Shown: positions 1 through 14,300 of the stretch, one piece after another
Position numbering within the stretch: the stretch's first letter is position 1
How the letters are laid out: each line of letters opens with the position of its first letter
Origin: Aselliscus stoliczkanus
Taxonomy: Eukaryota; Chordata; Mammalia; Chiroptera; Hipposideridae
Direction of reading: 5' to 3'
Assembly (NCBI GenBank): GCA_033961575.1
Contig: CM066730.1
Coordinates: 115,347,523-115,411,522 of the forward strand
Length of the DNA stretch: 64,000 nt
The notes under the pieces: generated by a model
Databases searched by the model: none
The model's input: only the letters and a program-made list of their open reading frames with translations
What the model was told of the DNA's origin: nothing
Program-made: the position numbers and the translations under genes

Positions 1-172
1 TTCAGACAGAATATAATAAAAAAAGACAGAATATAATAAAAGCATTAGAGCAGGAGAATGTGTTTTGCAGTTGGAGACATGGCTCTATTATTTTTTTCCC
101 AGTTGTTTTGGTAAACCCCACCTGAGGCTTTAGCATTAAAGGATATTACAACCTCAAGGAAGAAATAGCTGT

Positions 173-222
<50 letters not shown>

Positions 223-2255
223 CCTTAGTTTACCCATCTTCACAATAACCTAAAAGAAAATATCTGCTGGTGGTGGCTAGGGTATTTGAGCAGAGACACA
301 GTAAAGCAAGGCCTCAAGAGAGAAAATCAGGACTAGCAAATAATGAGACAAGCACTCATGAATATTTTGCTGACGTGAAATCTTCAAATAATTTTTCACA
401 CATGATAGAGTGAGTAGCACTGGACAATAAGCATGTCCAAGAAGAGTGTAAAGAGAACAAAATGATGTTTATGAAGTTCGGAATCCTAAGACAAGTGAAA
501 GGACTTTTTTCTGAGAGGAGCTTCAAAGGAAGTTTTTCAAGTGTTTGCAGATGTCTCTTAGTCAAGGAGAGCCAACTTTATCTACTGACCAAGAAGGTGC
601 TTTCTATAGCTGTGTCATATGAGGAAAGGATGGGAAATCCCTCTTCTGCTCCAATCCAGTCCTAAACCCAAAATACCTTTATATCAGTGCTGAGAGAAGG
701 GAGTGAATTCTATCACTGAAACATCATTGCCATGACAAAAATCTGAGTTATATGTTAAGTGGACATGTCTTTGAGTGGACAAAATATTACTATCAAGTTA
801 AATGTGAATGTGAGTGACTTTTTTAGACTCCACATCAGGAAAGTGTAAGACAGTGAGGCTTTGGCTACATAATACTACTAGGGGAAAATAACTGAGTGAA
901 GAATGGGACACAATTTTTCCTCTGTATTTTGGCTGCCATTTTAAGTGATGGGAGCAAAACCTTCTTTCTCCCCCTTCTATGCCATTTAAAAAGTCCATTC
1001 TCAAAACTTGGAACACTTCCTGCATGCAAATGTCTCTTTTCTGGCTGACTTTCCACATCCTGCTCTTACATTTTAAAATTCATTTGGAATATTCCATTTT
1101 AATGTTATACCATCCACTAAAAATTACTAAGGTTAAAATAGAGTACAAAATAATATTCTCAAAATCACGTCTCCCTCCTTACTTGTCAATTTTAGACAGT
1201 AGTATCATCATTTTCTAAGTCAACCAGATTGAAACCCTCACAAATTAGCTTTATTCTCCTTCAGTTTATTCTTCATATACTGCCAAGCTAGATCCCAGAT
1301 CAATTTGTAATCTGTTTGTAGGGTGAAGCTACAAACCAGATCTTTAAATCAGTCTGAACATAGATTCCTAACCCTACATCCTCTAACTTATATGCACTTC
1401 ATTGTTGGAGAGTAGAGGAAAATAGGTTTGTTTAAATTATTATGGCAGTTTTAATGTAAGTAGTGGCTTGATGATCTGGAAGATGGAAGACACATATTCA
1501 TATAAAGTGACATGATATACTCTGGGTGGGAATGGAAATGGATAGAAACAGGATTTTGTAAAAAGTATTTTGAAGGAAATAGTTGATGTTGACATTTTAC
1601 ATGGGACATGAATGAAGAATCAAAATTTAGTCCAAGTTTTTGAATCTAACAGAAAATGGGAGTGTTGTTTAAACACAGATTTAAAAAAAGGAGCTGAGTT
1701 CCGAAGAGAGGCGAATAAAACAGAACACCAGTGAAAAGAGTGGTTGAAGAGCTAAAGGAAACCCTACATTTTTAGATATGAATGATTATTCACTCTCTTC
1801 AGATAAATTTATTTCCAAGATACTTTCCTTCCATTTTCAAGCCAGGTTCTTGAGTTTATTCATCTAATTTAAATTTATTTCACAACAGAGAAGGGTGGGA
1901 GAAATCTTGGAAGCATGAGATTTTTTTATGTAGTCATAGAAAAATGGACATTATATTATTGGACAAAGTCTACTTTTTATGGAAAATTCAACATTATTAG
2001 TTTTTGATGTTATTCCTTAACTAAACTCTGTGGGAAAAGTAAAAGAAAAAATAGGTCTGCTATTTCATTACTTCACTATTTTATTATTTAATTTGGTCAT
2101 ATCTAAACAATAATTTCTATCTCATTTTGAAGTTTTGATTTTAATTGACAATTTACTTTGAGAAAAATATAGAATTCAAACTTACAACAACCAAATTGTT
2201 TTTCTTCATTAAGACTAAATGCAAACACAAAAACGTGCGAAGTGGGAACTCTGAC
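1..2255. other. CLCA4 intron 9 (partial)
   Basis: AT-rich intronic sequence. Apart from the GT microsatellite at 176-219 I see no repeat family or exon that I can support. Confidence 0.7.
176..219. repeat. (GT)n microsatellite
   Basis: About 22 uninterrupted GT units in CLCA4 intron 9. Confidence 0.97.
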
Positions 2256-2362
2256 CTGAATAGGCTGCTGGGAAATGTCGGTGTTTCCTGATGCAAGAGA
2301 CCCAAAAGCATCAATGAGGCCGTTGTTCTGGACTACATCTGAGGCAAAATAATGTCTTCCTC
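2256..2362 (-). CDS. CLCA4: CLCA4 exon 9
   Basis: 107 nt, phase 1 to 0. It reads [20 protein letters not shown] and then [16 protein letters not shown], the end of the VWA domain. Acceptor TTTTAG, donor GTCAGA. No further CLCA4 exon was found in 1-2255, so the next exon is outside the window. Confidence 0.92.
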
Positions 2363-5300
2363 CTAAAATGTAAATACATAAACTAGGTTGCTTTCTAGAA
2401 AATAAATACGTGTCACAATTTAGTGATTTTAAGGTAATAGGATAATTAAAATAACAGTTTCAGTATATATTAGTAAAATAGACTAAAACCTAATAGGTGT
2501 AAAGATTAACTCTGAAATGTTCACTTAAAAAAAATGTGAGAACCAGGAAGTGCAAGCTACCTTTATACTTCACTTATAGAAATCTCAGCTGGCTGAAACA
2601 CATCAGATGATCATAAAATACAAAAACGAAACAAAACAGGAAACCAAGATGTTACAGTTCCATGTGTTAAAGCTCACAAACTTCACATACTCCTTTAGGG
2701 GAATTATTCACTTTTATTTAAGATACAGTTCTAATAATATTGGCCTTCAGATTTTCCAGCCAGAGTAGATCAGAATCAGAAAACATTCTAGGTTAAAGAG
2801 CTGCTCTACCTAATCAGGTATCCTGACAATAGCGAGGTAGAAAATGTAATCAATGGAGACAAGTTGAAAAAAGCACTACTTGTGGTCGGGGGCTACTTAG
2901 GACAGAAATAAATTTTACAATAGACATGAAAGCACTTTGAAACAAAGGAAGTTTGCACAACTAAGCACTTAAAATGCAAGTATATATTTGCTAACATTAG
3001 AAGCCAACTCAATATAAAAATTGATATTCATGTTATAAATTTTGTATTCTCTACAATGTTTAAGAAGGCACTGAAAACATGTAGTCCACCTTCATCACAG
3101 GTCTCTGTATTTAAGATTACAGCTACCAGAGTAACTATTTATCTAGAAACTTCTTTGTTATTTAGATCTGTTCAGCCAGATCCTCTGTTAATCCCATTCA
3201 GTCCCTACCCCTGCAGCCTAAGTAAACTCTGGTTTCATGGATTTCACACTATCCCTCTGTGTGCCTTGCATTGTCATTTCAACCTGAATTTTTATATTCA
3301 CGATCTGATCATCTTTTCTACCCACTTCCCCATCAAAGAAATTCAGCATCTTGTTCAAGGCCCAGCTTAAAAGCCACCTTGTCTCTCATGCCTTCCTTTT
3401 CTGACTCTATACAACCCTTGGAGAATTTCTGGCTTCCACTGCTCACACAGTGCTTGACTCCTATATATTCCTCTTGTTATGGAGGAATGTTATCTGATTA
3501 GCAGTTTTATTTGTCTCTCCAGCCAGTGGACTCTGGGCACCTGAGAACAGTCTTGTTTCACTGGCCCCTAGCTCCTGGCACAGCAACTACAGAGCTCGAA
3601 AGAAGTTGATGAGTTGTCACCCTCTAAACTTATGCATTGCTATTAAAGAATTAGAGTATATGGGTCATATTTTACCTGTTATATTGCTCATCTCTGTGAC
3701 TGCTGGATCAGCAGATGGTCCCAAAGCAATAAAATGAATGATGGCTCCACTGTTCTTCACTTCATCAAGACAGCTCCTTGCAGAGTTATCTTCCCCATCA
3801 GTCAGCAGCACTATTTCAGATCCATCTAGTTCGGGGTTTTGTTCTCTCATTACCTGCAAACATAATCAGAGCATAATTATCAGATATTTCTAGATCAAAT
3901 GGATTTATAGGAGATTAGAAAAAAATGTACAGGGAAAAGAAAATTGTGCAGAAAAGAAGTGATGGCTTCTGTTTTAAAATGATAGAATCTGCAATCCCCG
4001 ACCCCTAGGGGAACACAAACATGTCTGTATTTCTTGTCAATCTGCCTTAGGGAATGTTTGCTCAAGGGAAGTTATGTGGGAGCAGGGCTTTGGAACATCC
4101 TTCTTGGGTTAAACGACAATGACATCTCAGTCTGGGGAAGTCAGGTCAAGCAGACACCAAAAATGTAATGGCAGAATGTGGCATTAAATAGTTCTCTTCT
4201 TTCTTTGACCAGACTTTCCTCTGACAAGCCTTCAGTGTATAAAATCTGTTGCATAGACAGCTATCTGCATTGAGGATCCACCTCAACATTAAAAAAAAAA
4301 AAAAGTTAATGATTCCAAATTAGGGACCCGTCAGTATGCTTGTAGAGAAAATATAGACAAAGCTCTAAGCAGGTCAAGGTTTGGGATCTTGTTATATAAC
4401 TTTTATTTTACCTTTAAAAACAATAAGCACAAAACTTAGTATATTGGTGATGCTCAGAGAATACATGAATTGTATTTATTGAGTTCTATTTGTGGCTTGA
4501 ATGCTTTCCTATAAAGTCAAATAATTTGCACTCAGAGTTCTGAATCTAGGGTCCTGTAAAAAGAGATTGAGAGAATTTATCACAGGTAGCAACTGTATTT
4601 CATCTTCTCTGACAGCTTTAATTGGTGGTGGCTTTTACATCATTTTGAAAAATTGAGTCTAGACCAAGAGGAATAAAATGCCAGGTTATCAGCAGCTTTC
4701 ACGGACTTGGAACAGAGATGTGTGTACATTTGCAGAAAAGGGTTTGGAATATAGAAATCCTTAATAATACTGGGGTTAGGGAACATGAACAGCCTCATTT
4801 AAATTTTTTTTTGTGTTTTGAGACAAAGAATGACTACTATGGATATTGCAATATAAGAAAAATATTTTCTGACATGCATTAAAACAAAACTGAAGAATAG
4901 GAAATGCTTTTAAACATTTACAGCCTTTTTGCAGTGCCCCCATCACATTCCTCCTACACATTTGATCGCAAAATGAAGATCCAAAGATGAAGTAGAGTTC
5001 TCTCTCCTTCACCTCTCCCTTTCTTGTATTAGTTATTCACTGAGCACTTACTATGTGTTAGCTACTGTCCTGGCTGCTGGGAATTCAACAAGAACCACAC
5101 AGTTCCTGAATTTGTAAAACAAAAGGAATTAAATTTTAAAATATTTATTGAGATATAAATGAGAGACTATAGAGACATAGAGATGAGTGACCAAGACACA
5201 AATAATATATTCTGTAGTTCAAAAGAAACAGCACAGTAGTGTAGCGCTGCTTTTTGGGGAACATTTGCTAGGTGTTAAATGTATTTTATACAATGTGTAA

Positions 5301-8300
5301 TTTACATCTGAGTTCCCAATTTGTTCCCATTTCACTACCCTATTACCTACAGTTTATTTTATACAGGGCAACTAGAGTCATCTTCCTAAAACATGAATTG
5401 ATTATCAATCCCTGGTGCTTAAAAATAAAACCCTTCAGTAGCTTCCTGTTGTTTTTTAAATACAAACCTTTTATATATATTCTTTAAGCTTTGGAATATC
5501 TAGCCATTGTCTGCCTGCCAACCACATTCCATACCCCCTCATTTGTGAAACTGCGGTGCCATTAGCTTCTATCAGTTCTTAGAATAATTTAGTTCTTTTC
5601 CACCTCTTTCTTAAGAGACTTTACACTGTCCCTTCTGCCTGAACCACTGGCTCTTTCTCATCCTTCACATCATAGCTTAAATGCTACATTTCAGAGTGGG
5701 CCCAGTGGCTTCTCTACCTAAAGTAGACAGAGCTCCTCCTTTTCCAGCTACTCTTTCATGTCACCCTGTTTGTTTCCACAATCTACATTATTGTTTTTAT
5801 TCATTTATTTATCTATGTATTATCTGCCCCAACTGAAACAGCATGCACAAGAACAGAGAAGCTTTGCTTGGCATATAAATATATGTTCAATAAATTATAA
5901 CATGTTATATGTTTGCCCCTGCCTCCCACAATAAATATATATTGAACGAATTAAAACATGAACAACCCTAGGTTCGAGCTTTCATTACCCAATTTTACCA
6001 ATGAGGTAATCGATGACTATAGAGATGAAGACTCATGCCTAGGGTCACAAAGCTAGTAAGTGATAACTGGAGTTTGAACCCAGGACTTAACATTAGAAAG
6101 CTACACTAAAATGCCATGCAATTCATAAATGAGAGAAATTTAATAGTGTTGGGAATCTAGGTTCCAGTAAAAAAGGAGGAAATGCTACATGAAAGAGCAA
6201 GGATTTTGAAGAATTGGTAGAATCTTAGAATACAAAGATAGAAAGAAGGAAACATTTTAGGCAGAGGAGTTGGACGGGCAAAGGTATGGAGGCTGTTAGT
6301 ACATGGTGGGCTTGGAGAACAATGTGTGCTGTGAATTGGTTACAGCATAAAGCATCAGAAGGGGAAAACTGAGAAAAAAGGCTGGAAAGAATGATGAGAG
6401 CAGTTTTATTGAGGGGGTGAGAAACTTTTGAATAGCATCAGACTGACGAATTTAGACTTAATTCTATATATAGATTGTGATGGGGGAGTGAAGATTTCTA
6501 AGCAGGAAAATGACAATTTGATATTAAGTATAAACTCAACATGACAATTTGGAAAAAAAATAACATTTATAATAATAGTTGTGAGTTACATAGTTGCTAT
6601 GTAATATATAAATATTAAGAATATAAATATATCGTTTCATTTAATTCTCATAATAACCCTATGAGGTAGGCATCCTTATTTTCCTGTTTTTTTGTTGTTA
6701 AGGCATTGAGAATCCAGAGATACTGAAAATGTTGCCTAAGATCATATAGCTGCTAAATAGCAGAGCCAATACCATGATGTCAAAACTCGTGTTCCCCAGC
6801 ATGCCTTACCCTATGACTAATAATCCTTGCTACATCTGCTTCAATAGATAAACATCAGGTTGCCTTAACTGAACCTCACAGAAACTGAAATGAGGATTGG
6901 CCCAAAGTGGAATCATACCATACATATAAGTTGTTTCATTGCCTTAAAAGTTGAATTATGTGGCCAAAGCACACTTATTTAACTAACAATTATTGAGTAC
7001 TGACTATTGCAATGTGAAAAGACAAAGTTTCTCACTTATTGGGCTTATACTCTAGTGGCATTTTTCTAGTAATGTGTTCACCTATCAGCTGATTCACTGA
7101 TCCACTGAGAAAATCATCAAGTGAATTTTTGAAAAATAATCAAACTAATTTTTTTTAGTTATGTTGATATTAGTGAGCAAGTGTGTGCAGCAGCACTAAC
7201 GGAAAAATGTCCTAACAATAAAAAACAAACAAACTATACAGGCAGTATGATTTTCACCTGAAATCCTGATTGTATTCCAGCACAGATGGATGTCCCTCCA
7301 TTAGCTACTGTAGGCAACATTTTCAAGAGGTGGTTTCTTTCAGTATCGCCTTTTATTTGGATTAGCTGGCTTTTAATGTTGGCAGTATTATCAAAGTGCA
7401 CCATTCCCACCCAGGATTCATTTTCAATGATCTTCAACAGGAAATATTTTGCTGCTTGATTCATTCGATTTAAACGGTCAGAACTCTGAATAAAAAAGGA
7501 CAAAAAACACAAACAAATGGTTTTCCACTGAAAAATATTAGCGTATCACAAAGAATGAGTAAATAAAGTTTGTTATTAAGAATTTCCTATCAATAGTAAT
7601 TGGTGTTAAGGAAAGCTATTATTTTTTAATTGATGAAATTTAAAAATACAGTTACATTTATTATGAGACACTTATAAGTATAGTAAGGCACACGGGCTTA
7701 TAACTAGAGGTGATTCTTGGCTGCTAAGCACCCAAATTACAGTTGGAGTTTGGGGGGGTATTGGGTTGGAATTGGAGGGTGATGACTCATACCTTACAGA
7801 TGTCTCAATTACTCTTGGGGTCCTCTGCTCCAGTTGTATCAAGAAGAAATGACTTCCCAGTTCCCCCCAATATCAAACCAGACTTACATGGACTCTAAGT
7901 AGAGACTGAAGCCTCCCCGTCCACTGGAGATAACACAACTCAAAAGTTGAAACTTTCTTGAGCTGCAGGTAAGTTCTGAGAGGCCCAGCTACTACCTCTT
8001 CTGCTCCTAAAATCTCCCCACCACTTCTCCACCAATGGATTAGTTGGAATTGGTTCTGAGGTACCCCATTCAGACTCACATCCCTCTTTCCTAGGTGAAT
8101 GCTCAGGATGTAAGCCTCTTCATACATTTGTCTTTTCCAGCCCCTCAACATCAACTGATTTGTAGTATCTCCCCTTAATACATAAGCTAATTTCCCTCTG
8201 AGCTCCCTAGAACCAAGTCACAGCGAGAAATTTCTACATCCCCATCTTTGAGGGCTCTCTCTGCCACTTTGACTTACCTTTAAACCTGGCTCTGCCTGCA

Positions 8301-11300
8301 CCTTATCTAGGGGTGGCTACTCATTTTCTCTTAATCAGGAATGTCATCTCTCTACAGTGACACTTTCTAGAACACTTCTATGTGCTGGTGTCTAGCACAC
8401 TGATGCTCTTTCAGAAACCCTGTGCTATTGTGAATGATTTCATCCAGCTGTATCATTGTCTACCCTTTTCGTTAACCACACAAGCCACCATTTGGTGAAT
8501 ACATTATTCCTGAAGTTTAGCACACTCAGTCCTGCCTCAACGTGCTGTTCTTCTGGGTGCCTTAGCACATTATGTCTGCTGGATTGTAGTCCATTTATAT
8601 CAACAGTTATTATTTTTCACCTATATGTGATCAATCTTTTTCTAGGCTAAAGGGTTACAAAGATGAATAAAACTTGGTTTAAAGTAGTAGAGGACATTGT
8701 TCCTGGAGGATCTGGTTCCAAGTACTAGAGGAGCTCCTACTCTAGTGAAAGAGAAATGTGTAATTTTAATATAACTAATAGAGGTTTGCCCAGTTCATTG
8801 TGGGTGATCAACAGAAGGGCCTTCAGCGCAGCTTGACTGGCCTTCAAACCACTCAATTTCTGGGAGGAAGTGTGTGCGTGTACCAAATTTTGAAGCATGA
8901 GAATAAGTTAACTAGGTGATGTGGAAGGGAGAGAAAGTTTTCTCCATGCGACTGTGAATCCTGCAAGGTTATGGGTCTCTATTCCTAGAGTCTGGCGTAG
9001 TGACTACTATTTATTAAATGGTAGTAGAAGAAATGAATGGCTGAATCTGACCATATGTTCTTCATGGTGATGCTTTTTTTGTGTGTCTTTGATCATAAAG
9101 AGGTCATTTATACAGATAATAAATAAAATTGATTCAGAAGGAAGTTCAGCATTCCACTCTGTCCTAATTTCTGTCAAGTATTTCCGGTAGATAAAGGGAG
9201 CATATTTCAGTATTTGTTCTGATCTTCTAACTAAATCTTTACTAATGGGCCTAAAAGTTCTCCTCAGTAAACTCTCCATTTTCTGGGAGGAAAAAACAGA
9301 GACTTTTAGGTTAAGTCTTTTAAACTCTATTGCTATCCTTCTTTTATTACAATATTCACTTCCTCTCCTGAGGAACTGATTACAGGAAGTGATGGGACTT
9401 ATGCCACCATGAAATTTCAAACAACCCAGGTAAAGAAAGTGTTCAGAGTGTTCTTAGGCATTAAATCAACCACGAGTCACTACATCCAGGAAAAATGGGA
9501 TCATGAACTTACCCCCATGCTTCCAGACGTATCAAGAACTAAGCACACAATTCTTTCACTGATCCTCAGCAATGAGAAGACAGGTGAAGGGGGTGGTGCC
9601 ACCATAGGCGTGGTGTTTTTGAAATCCTCTGAATTACTGATCACTTCCCATGTGCTTTTTAAATGGCACATTTTGTTTTGTAGGTTTGGAGCTTCTTGGT
9701 TATGGTTTTTTTTATTACAGAATTCAGCGACCTAAAAGGTTAATAAAATGAAAAAAAAGTTTTATATATGATGCATTTAAAAATTCAACTACAAATTTGA
9801 AAAATATTTCTGCTGTGCTAATATGTTGTTTATTTAATAAAATATGATTCATTAGGAATCATAATAGTAAGGTGGATTTTCAATAATAGTGATAATAAGT
9901 AACACCAGCTGAGTGCTTACTATGTGCCAGTCAGTGTTCAAAGAATTCTATATTAATATATCTAATCCCTCAGGTCACCTGCATAGATATTTTATAAACA
10001 TAATAACATGTCCTTTGATTATAAATATACAATATGAAATGATAATTGACATACTTACAGAATCAATACCTTGCATAAACATTATGGATGTCTTTTCAGT
10101 TTGAGCTTTATCAGGGAAGAATTGACAACCTTTTTCATACAGCTTTGTCTTAGAATCGACTCTGCATCTACCAATTGAACAGCTGCCTCCTTGACACTTA
10201 TGAACTTTATTTGTACCAGTAATACCTGCAGAACACCTGAAAAAATGTGACAGTCTTTGAGACAACCTAACCATCAACATTTTCTTGAATATCTAAGTGT
10301 CTATTCACAATGATCCTTATATCAAGGATTTTATTCTTATGTGAGTATCACACACATCGTATTTTTTTTTTAAATTTTTTTGAAGGTAGTGTCATCGGCT
10401 CTCATATGTGGGATCCGAATCGGGGCCGCTGGCTTCCGAAGCCAGCGCTCGACCACCATGCCACTTGGCCTGCCCAACACACACATCCTATTTTGACAGC
10501 AAAGTTTAATTAAGGGTTTCTACCAGAGCAATTTTCCAAGAAATTTCAGCGGGAAATGTTAAGTGGGCTCTTCAGTATTTACAATGGCTGAGTTCTCTAC
10601 TGAGGCTAAAGTTGCTGCTCACCTGCCTACACTAATGGCTGTAAGCTCCGCTTTTCCAAACATCTCTTCTGGTAGCCTTGTGGTGGTAAATCCATTGCAG
10701 ACATCTGAACAAGGCAACTTGTGAAACACTTATTCTTGGTACCACCTTGGCATCAAGTTCTTTGTAGATTTCTTTTTAAAGAAGATATCCCCAAAAGAAT
10801 GGGATATGGCATAACTACAAGTGTTTTGATTATTCAAGGAGCATTTTTTCCCAAAGTGAAACGTGGTTTTAAGGAAAGGTTGAGGTACTGCCTGGGACAG
10901 TAAATAATGGTGGAGGCATTTTAGATATTAACATCTGTTTGATTGCATGAAATTGGTGACAGGTTGCAGTGATATAACAAACATGCTGGAATGTGAATAT
11001 ATCCCATCTTTTCAATGTGTTTCCAATTCATATTTAAGAGGCAATGTCTAAATTTCATTCAGTCATTTAGTAAGTCTCTTACATATATGTATGCTTCTAC
11101 TGTCCCCAAAGTCAGTGAATATAATGATGTTATCTAGGTTAACAATCATGATAAATTTTCTGCAGCAGAAACTAGACATTTTGGGGGGATGTGATGTAAA
11201 CAGATGTAATCAATAAATACATGTCCTGAAACTGGTGTTATGGGCTGATGAGGGCCTTCTTTGAAATCATATATCATTCAGTTTGTACATTTTTGATAAG

Positions 11301-14300
11301 CCCCCAAGCCTGAGGAGGGCATCTAAGATTGATTAAACTGATGGGGCACAATTTTAGATGGATTTCCCCCAACCATTCTCCTCTCTTGACATTAGAACCA
11401 ATAGCATTATCTGGTATTACTGTGATGTTAGATTGGTATTTTAAAATGAAGTTTATAAATCCCAAGAAATTCCTGTTTGGCTCCTTGAAGCTGGTTTATT
11501 TCTTACTCAGCCCACAGTTACCACTATTTATTAACAATTTTTTCATTCTTGTGTAATGTAAATAATTTTGATCTCCCAGCACATAGTATGGTTCTTTACA
11601 CAGAACACAACTTTTGCATAAATGAGTTCTGGCAGCCATGGAGGAGAGGTATTAAAACATGTCAACTTCCAAATGTTCTTGATGTTATGTGTATTTTAAA
11701 TTGGCAACCATCTATTTTGAGATACATTTACTGAAAAAACCAACCAAACAAACAAACAAAAAAACCCCAAAACCAAAAAAACAAAACAAAAAGAACCCCA
11801 GAGAAGCACTATTTTGTGAGATAGCATCTATTATCTCTGCATTGGGACAAAATGAATGATTGGCAGTTCAAAGAAATCAAACTAAGGGAAATAGGAAGTT
11901 ACAGACTGAAGTAATTTAAGAAAATGTAAATGGTCATGCCTTGTTGCTTCAATTCTTTTCGAGCTCCCACTGTAGTAAGGCTTATCGTCATTGTACTCAT
12001 CAAACACTCCCCAGCGGAGATGGGCCCACTCGTGGACAAACAGTTTACCTGTGGGAAAATATTTCCAATACATGATCATAATTCAAGTGACAAAATTTGT
12101 CCTTCAAGTATTTTAAGAAATATTTTTTAAATAAAAAAACATATACTTATGTTTGAAATAGCTGCCAACATTTATATATTATATAGTATATTATCTTTTA
12201 ATTCTACAACATGTTAAATCAATGGAACATTTATTATGTATATGCTATGGACAGAATAGACTGGGCTTTGGGGTTTGGTTCTTGGGTGGCAAAAAGTCTT
12301 AGATATTGCAATGGTTTTTGGCTCTACAAAGCTCACTCCTACTAACAATATAAACAGATATGTAACATATTTGTGGTATTAAAATTTCATAAAGGTGCAA
12401 TTGAATGTTAAAAAATATGCCTGTAAACACTCCTTAGGGCATAGATAATGAAAAAAAAAAAAGGAAAAACACTGCTATAAACCATATGTAATGTTGGGGG
12501 TATCTAAATGAAATGATTAATTTATATTAGCACAAATAAGTATTAATTATATGAAAATAATTATTATCAATTTTATGTATTAAATACTGTGCTGCATACT
12601 AGGAAATATAAAGATGAGTAAGATATATATCTTTACTAGGACAAGCTTATAGAGAGGGAGTCAGAATTAAAAAAAAAATTCCTAGGCATTTCAAGGTAAA
12701 TAAAAGAATAAGGGTAAATCCACAGCTTATGAAATGCTTGAAGAAAAAAAAAAGCAGAATTTTTGTTTTATCAATATGAGGAAAAACTTCAAAGGAAATC
12801 GAAAAGGAGAAGTTGGAAAATAAAATAGCCTAGTCTTGCTGCCATGTGTGTTTCTCTCACTCATATTAACTCATGAGATCTGAAGGTGGGAAAATATCAG
12901 TATTATGCTAACGTTATGTATCTTTAAGTCCTTGTTACTGAAAATGGGTTCCTTGACTCAGCAGCATCAGTGTCACCTAGGAGCAAACAAGAAGTGCAGA
13001 ATCTTGGGCCCACTCTAGACCTCCTGAATCTGCATCGTAACACGATCCTAAGTGATTTCTATACGCATTAAAGTTTAAAAATGTTGGTTAAAGATTTCCT
13101 AGGCAGATGGAACCAGATTAATGATTGTGAAATTATATGTAAACTTCAACAGAGGAGGGAAAAACCTTCATACCAGCTACTGCAATAAGAGTTTGGTGAA
13201 CTTTAAGAAAATTTAAAACTGCCTGGTCTGTGGCTGCCTTGTTACTGGGGTCCATTCTCAGATTTGCTTCCTTCTCAACTCATGGCAGGCTGCCCTGCCT
13301 CCCATGTCCACCTTACTTTGCTAAGAAAGTAGATTTCAGGTCTCACTACACACACCAAAAAAAGCTAGCTGTGAGGAGATGATATGTTGGTTAGCTTGAC
13401 AATAATATCATGTCACTCTTCACTATGCCTATGTCTATCAAATCATCATGTTGTACATGTTAAATATATACCATTTGTATTGTAAGAAATGCAGCCCCTC
13501 TGACTTAGAATTCCATTTCCATCTATATGATTGTCTCAGTTTCCACTAGCCCAGTTCTCATTGTTAATAGCATTTCACTCTTTGTGTATGTGCTTTTGTG
13601 TGTGTACTTTTAATATCTACTAGGATGTCAGCCTCCAGCCACACAGCTTCTGCCAGGATGGTTTAAATAATCTTTCCAGTTATCTATTGTTATTGTTATC
13701 ATTTTTATTACAAAGTGCATATATTTTGAGGACTCTCTTCTTAACCTTGTTTTTTCCAAATGCCTCGTTGTTTTTACTTATTTATTTTTTGTTTTTTTGA
13801 GGGCAGTGTCACTGGCCCTGGTATGTAGGACCCGAACCGGGGCCGCTGGCTTCCCAAGCCAGCGCTTAACCACTGTGCCACTCGGCCGGCCCAGCCTCGT
13901 TGTTTTTAGAACATTGTTTTTCAGAATGTGAGTTTTCACAAACACATGTATTACATTAAGCTGTCATTTGTCAGATAGGGCTGAGGCGGGAGGTATGAGA
14001 AAAGACTAAGAGCTCAGGTGGGGACATTGGCTTTAAAAATTGGAAAATCCTTGTCTTCTAGTACAGGTAGAGGTGGGCATGAGTTCAGCAGTAGAGAGAA
14101 GAATATAGGGACTCTGTTTTCATAAATCAAGACATGTATTGATTGATAGGATTGAAAAAAGTAACTAGAGAACTTGAGAAAACTGGTAGAAGTTTTATAA
14201 CAGCTGCTATGAGGGATGAATGAGAAAGAGTTAAGAAGAGGCAAGTATGAACATTGTTGAGTAGCTTTGAGGGCTTTACTAAGTTTGGAAAACATGTTTT

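Larger units (their letters stand above)
3854..7257. other. CLCA4 intron 7 with L2 and two MIR relics
   Basis: L2 at about 5480-5960 and MIR-like segments at about 5990-6115 and 6590-6800 are listed separately. A short segment near 5030-5100 (CACTGAGCACTTACTATGTG) is a further old repeat fragment. Nothing else was recognised. Confidence 0.6.

Noticed and set aside
9007..9420. 137-codon minus-strand frame in CLCA4 intron 6
   Set aside because: It lies between exons 6 and 7, shows no CLCA similarity, and splicing exon 6 directly to 7485 keeps the conserved protein.
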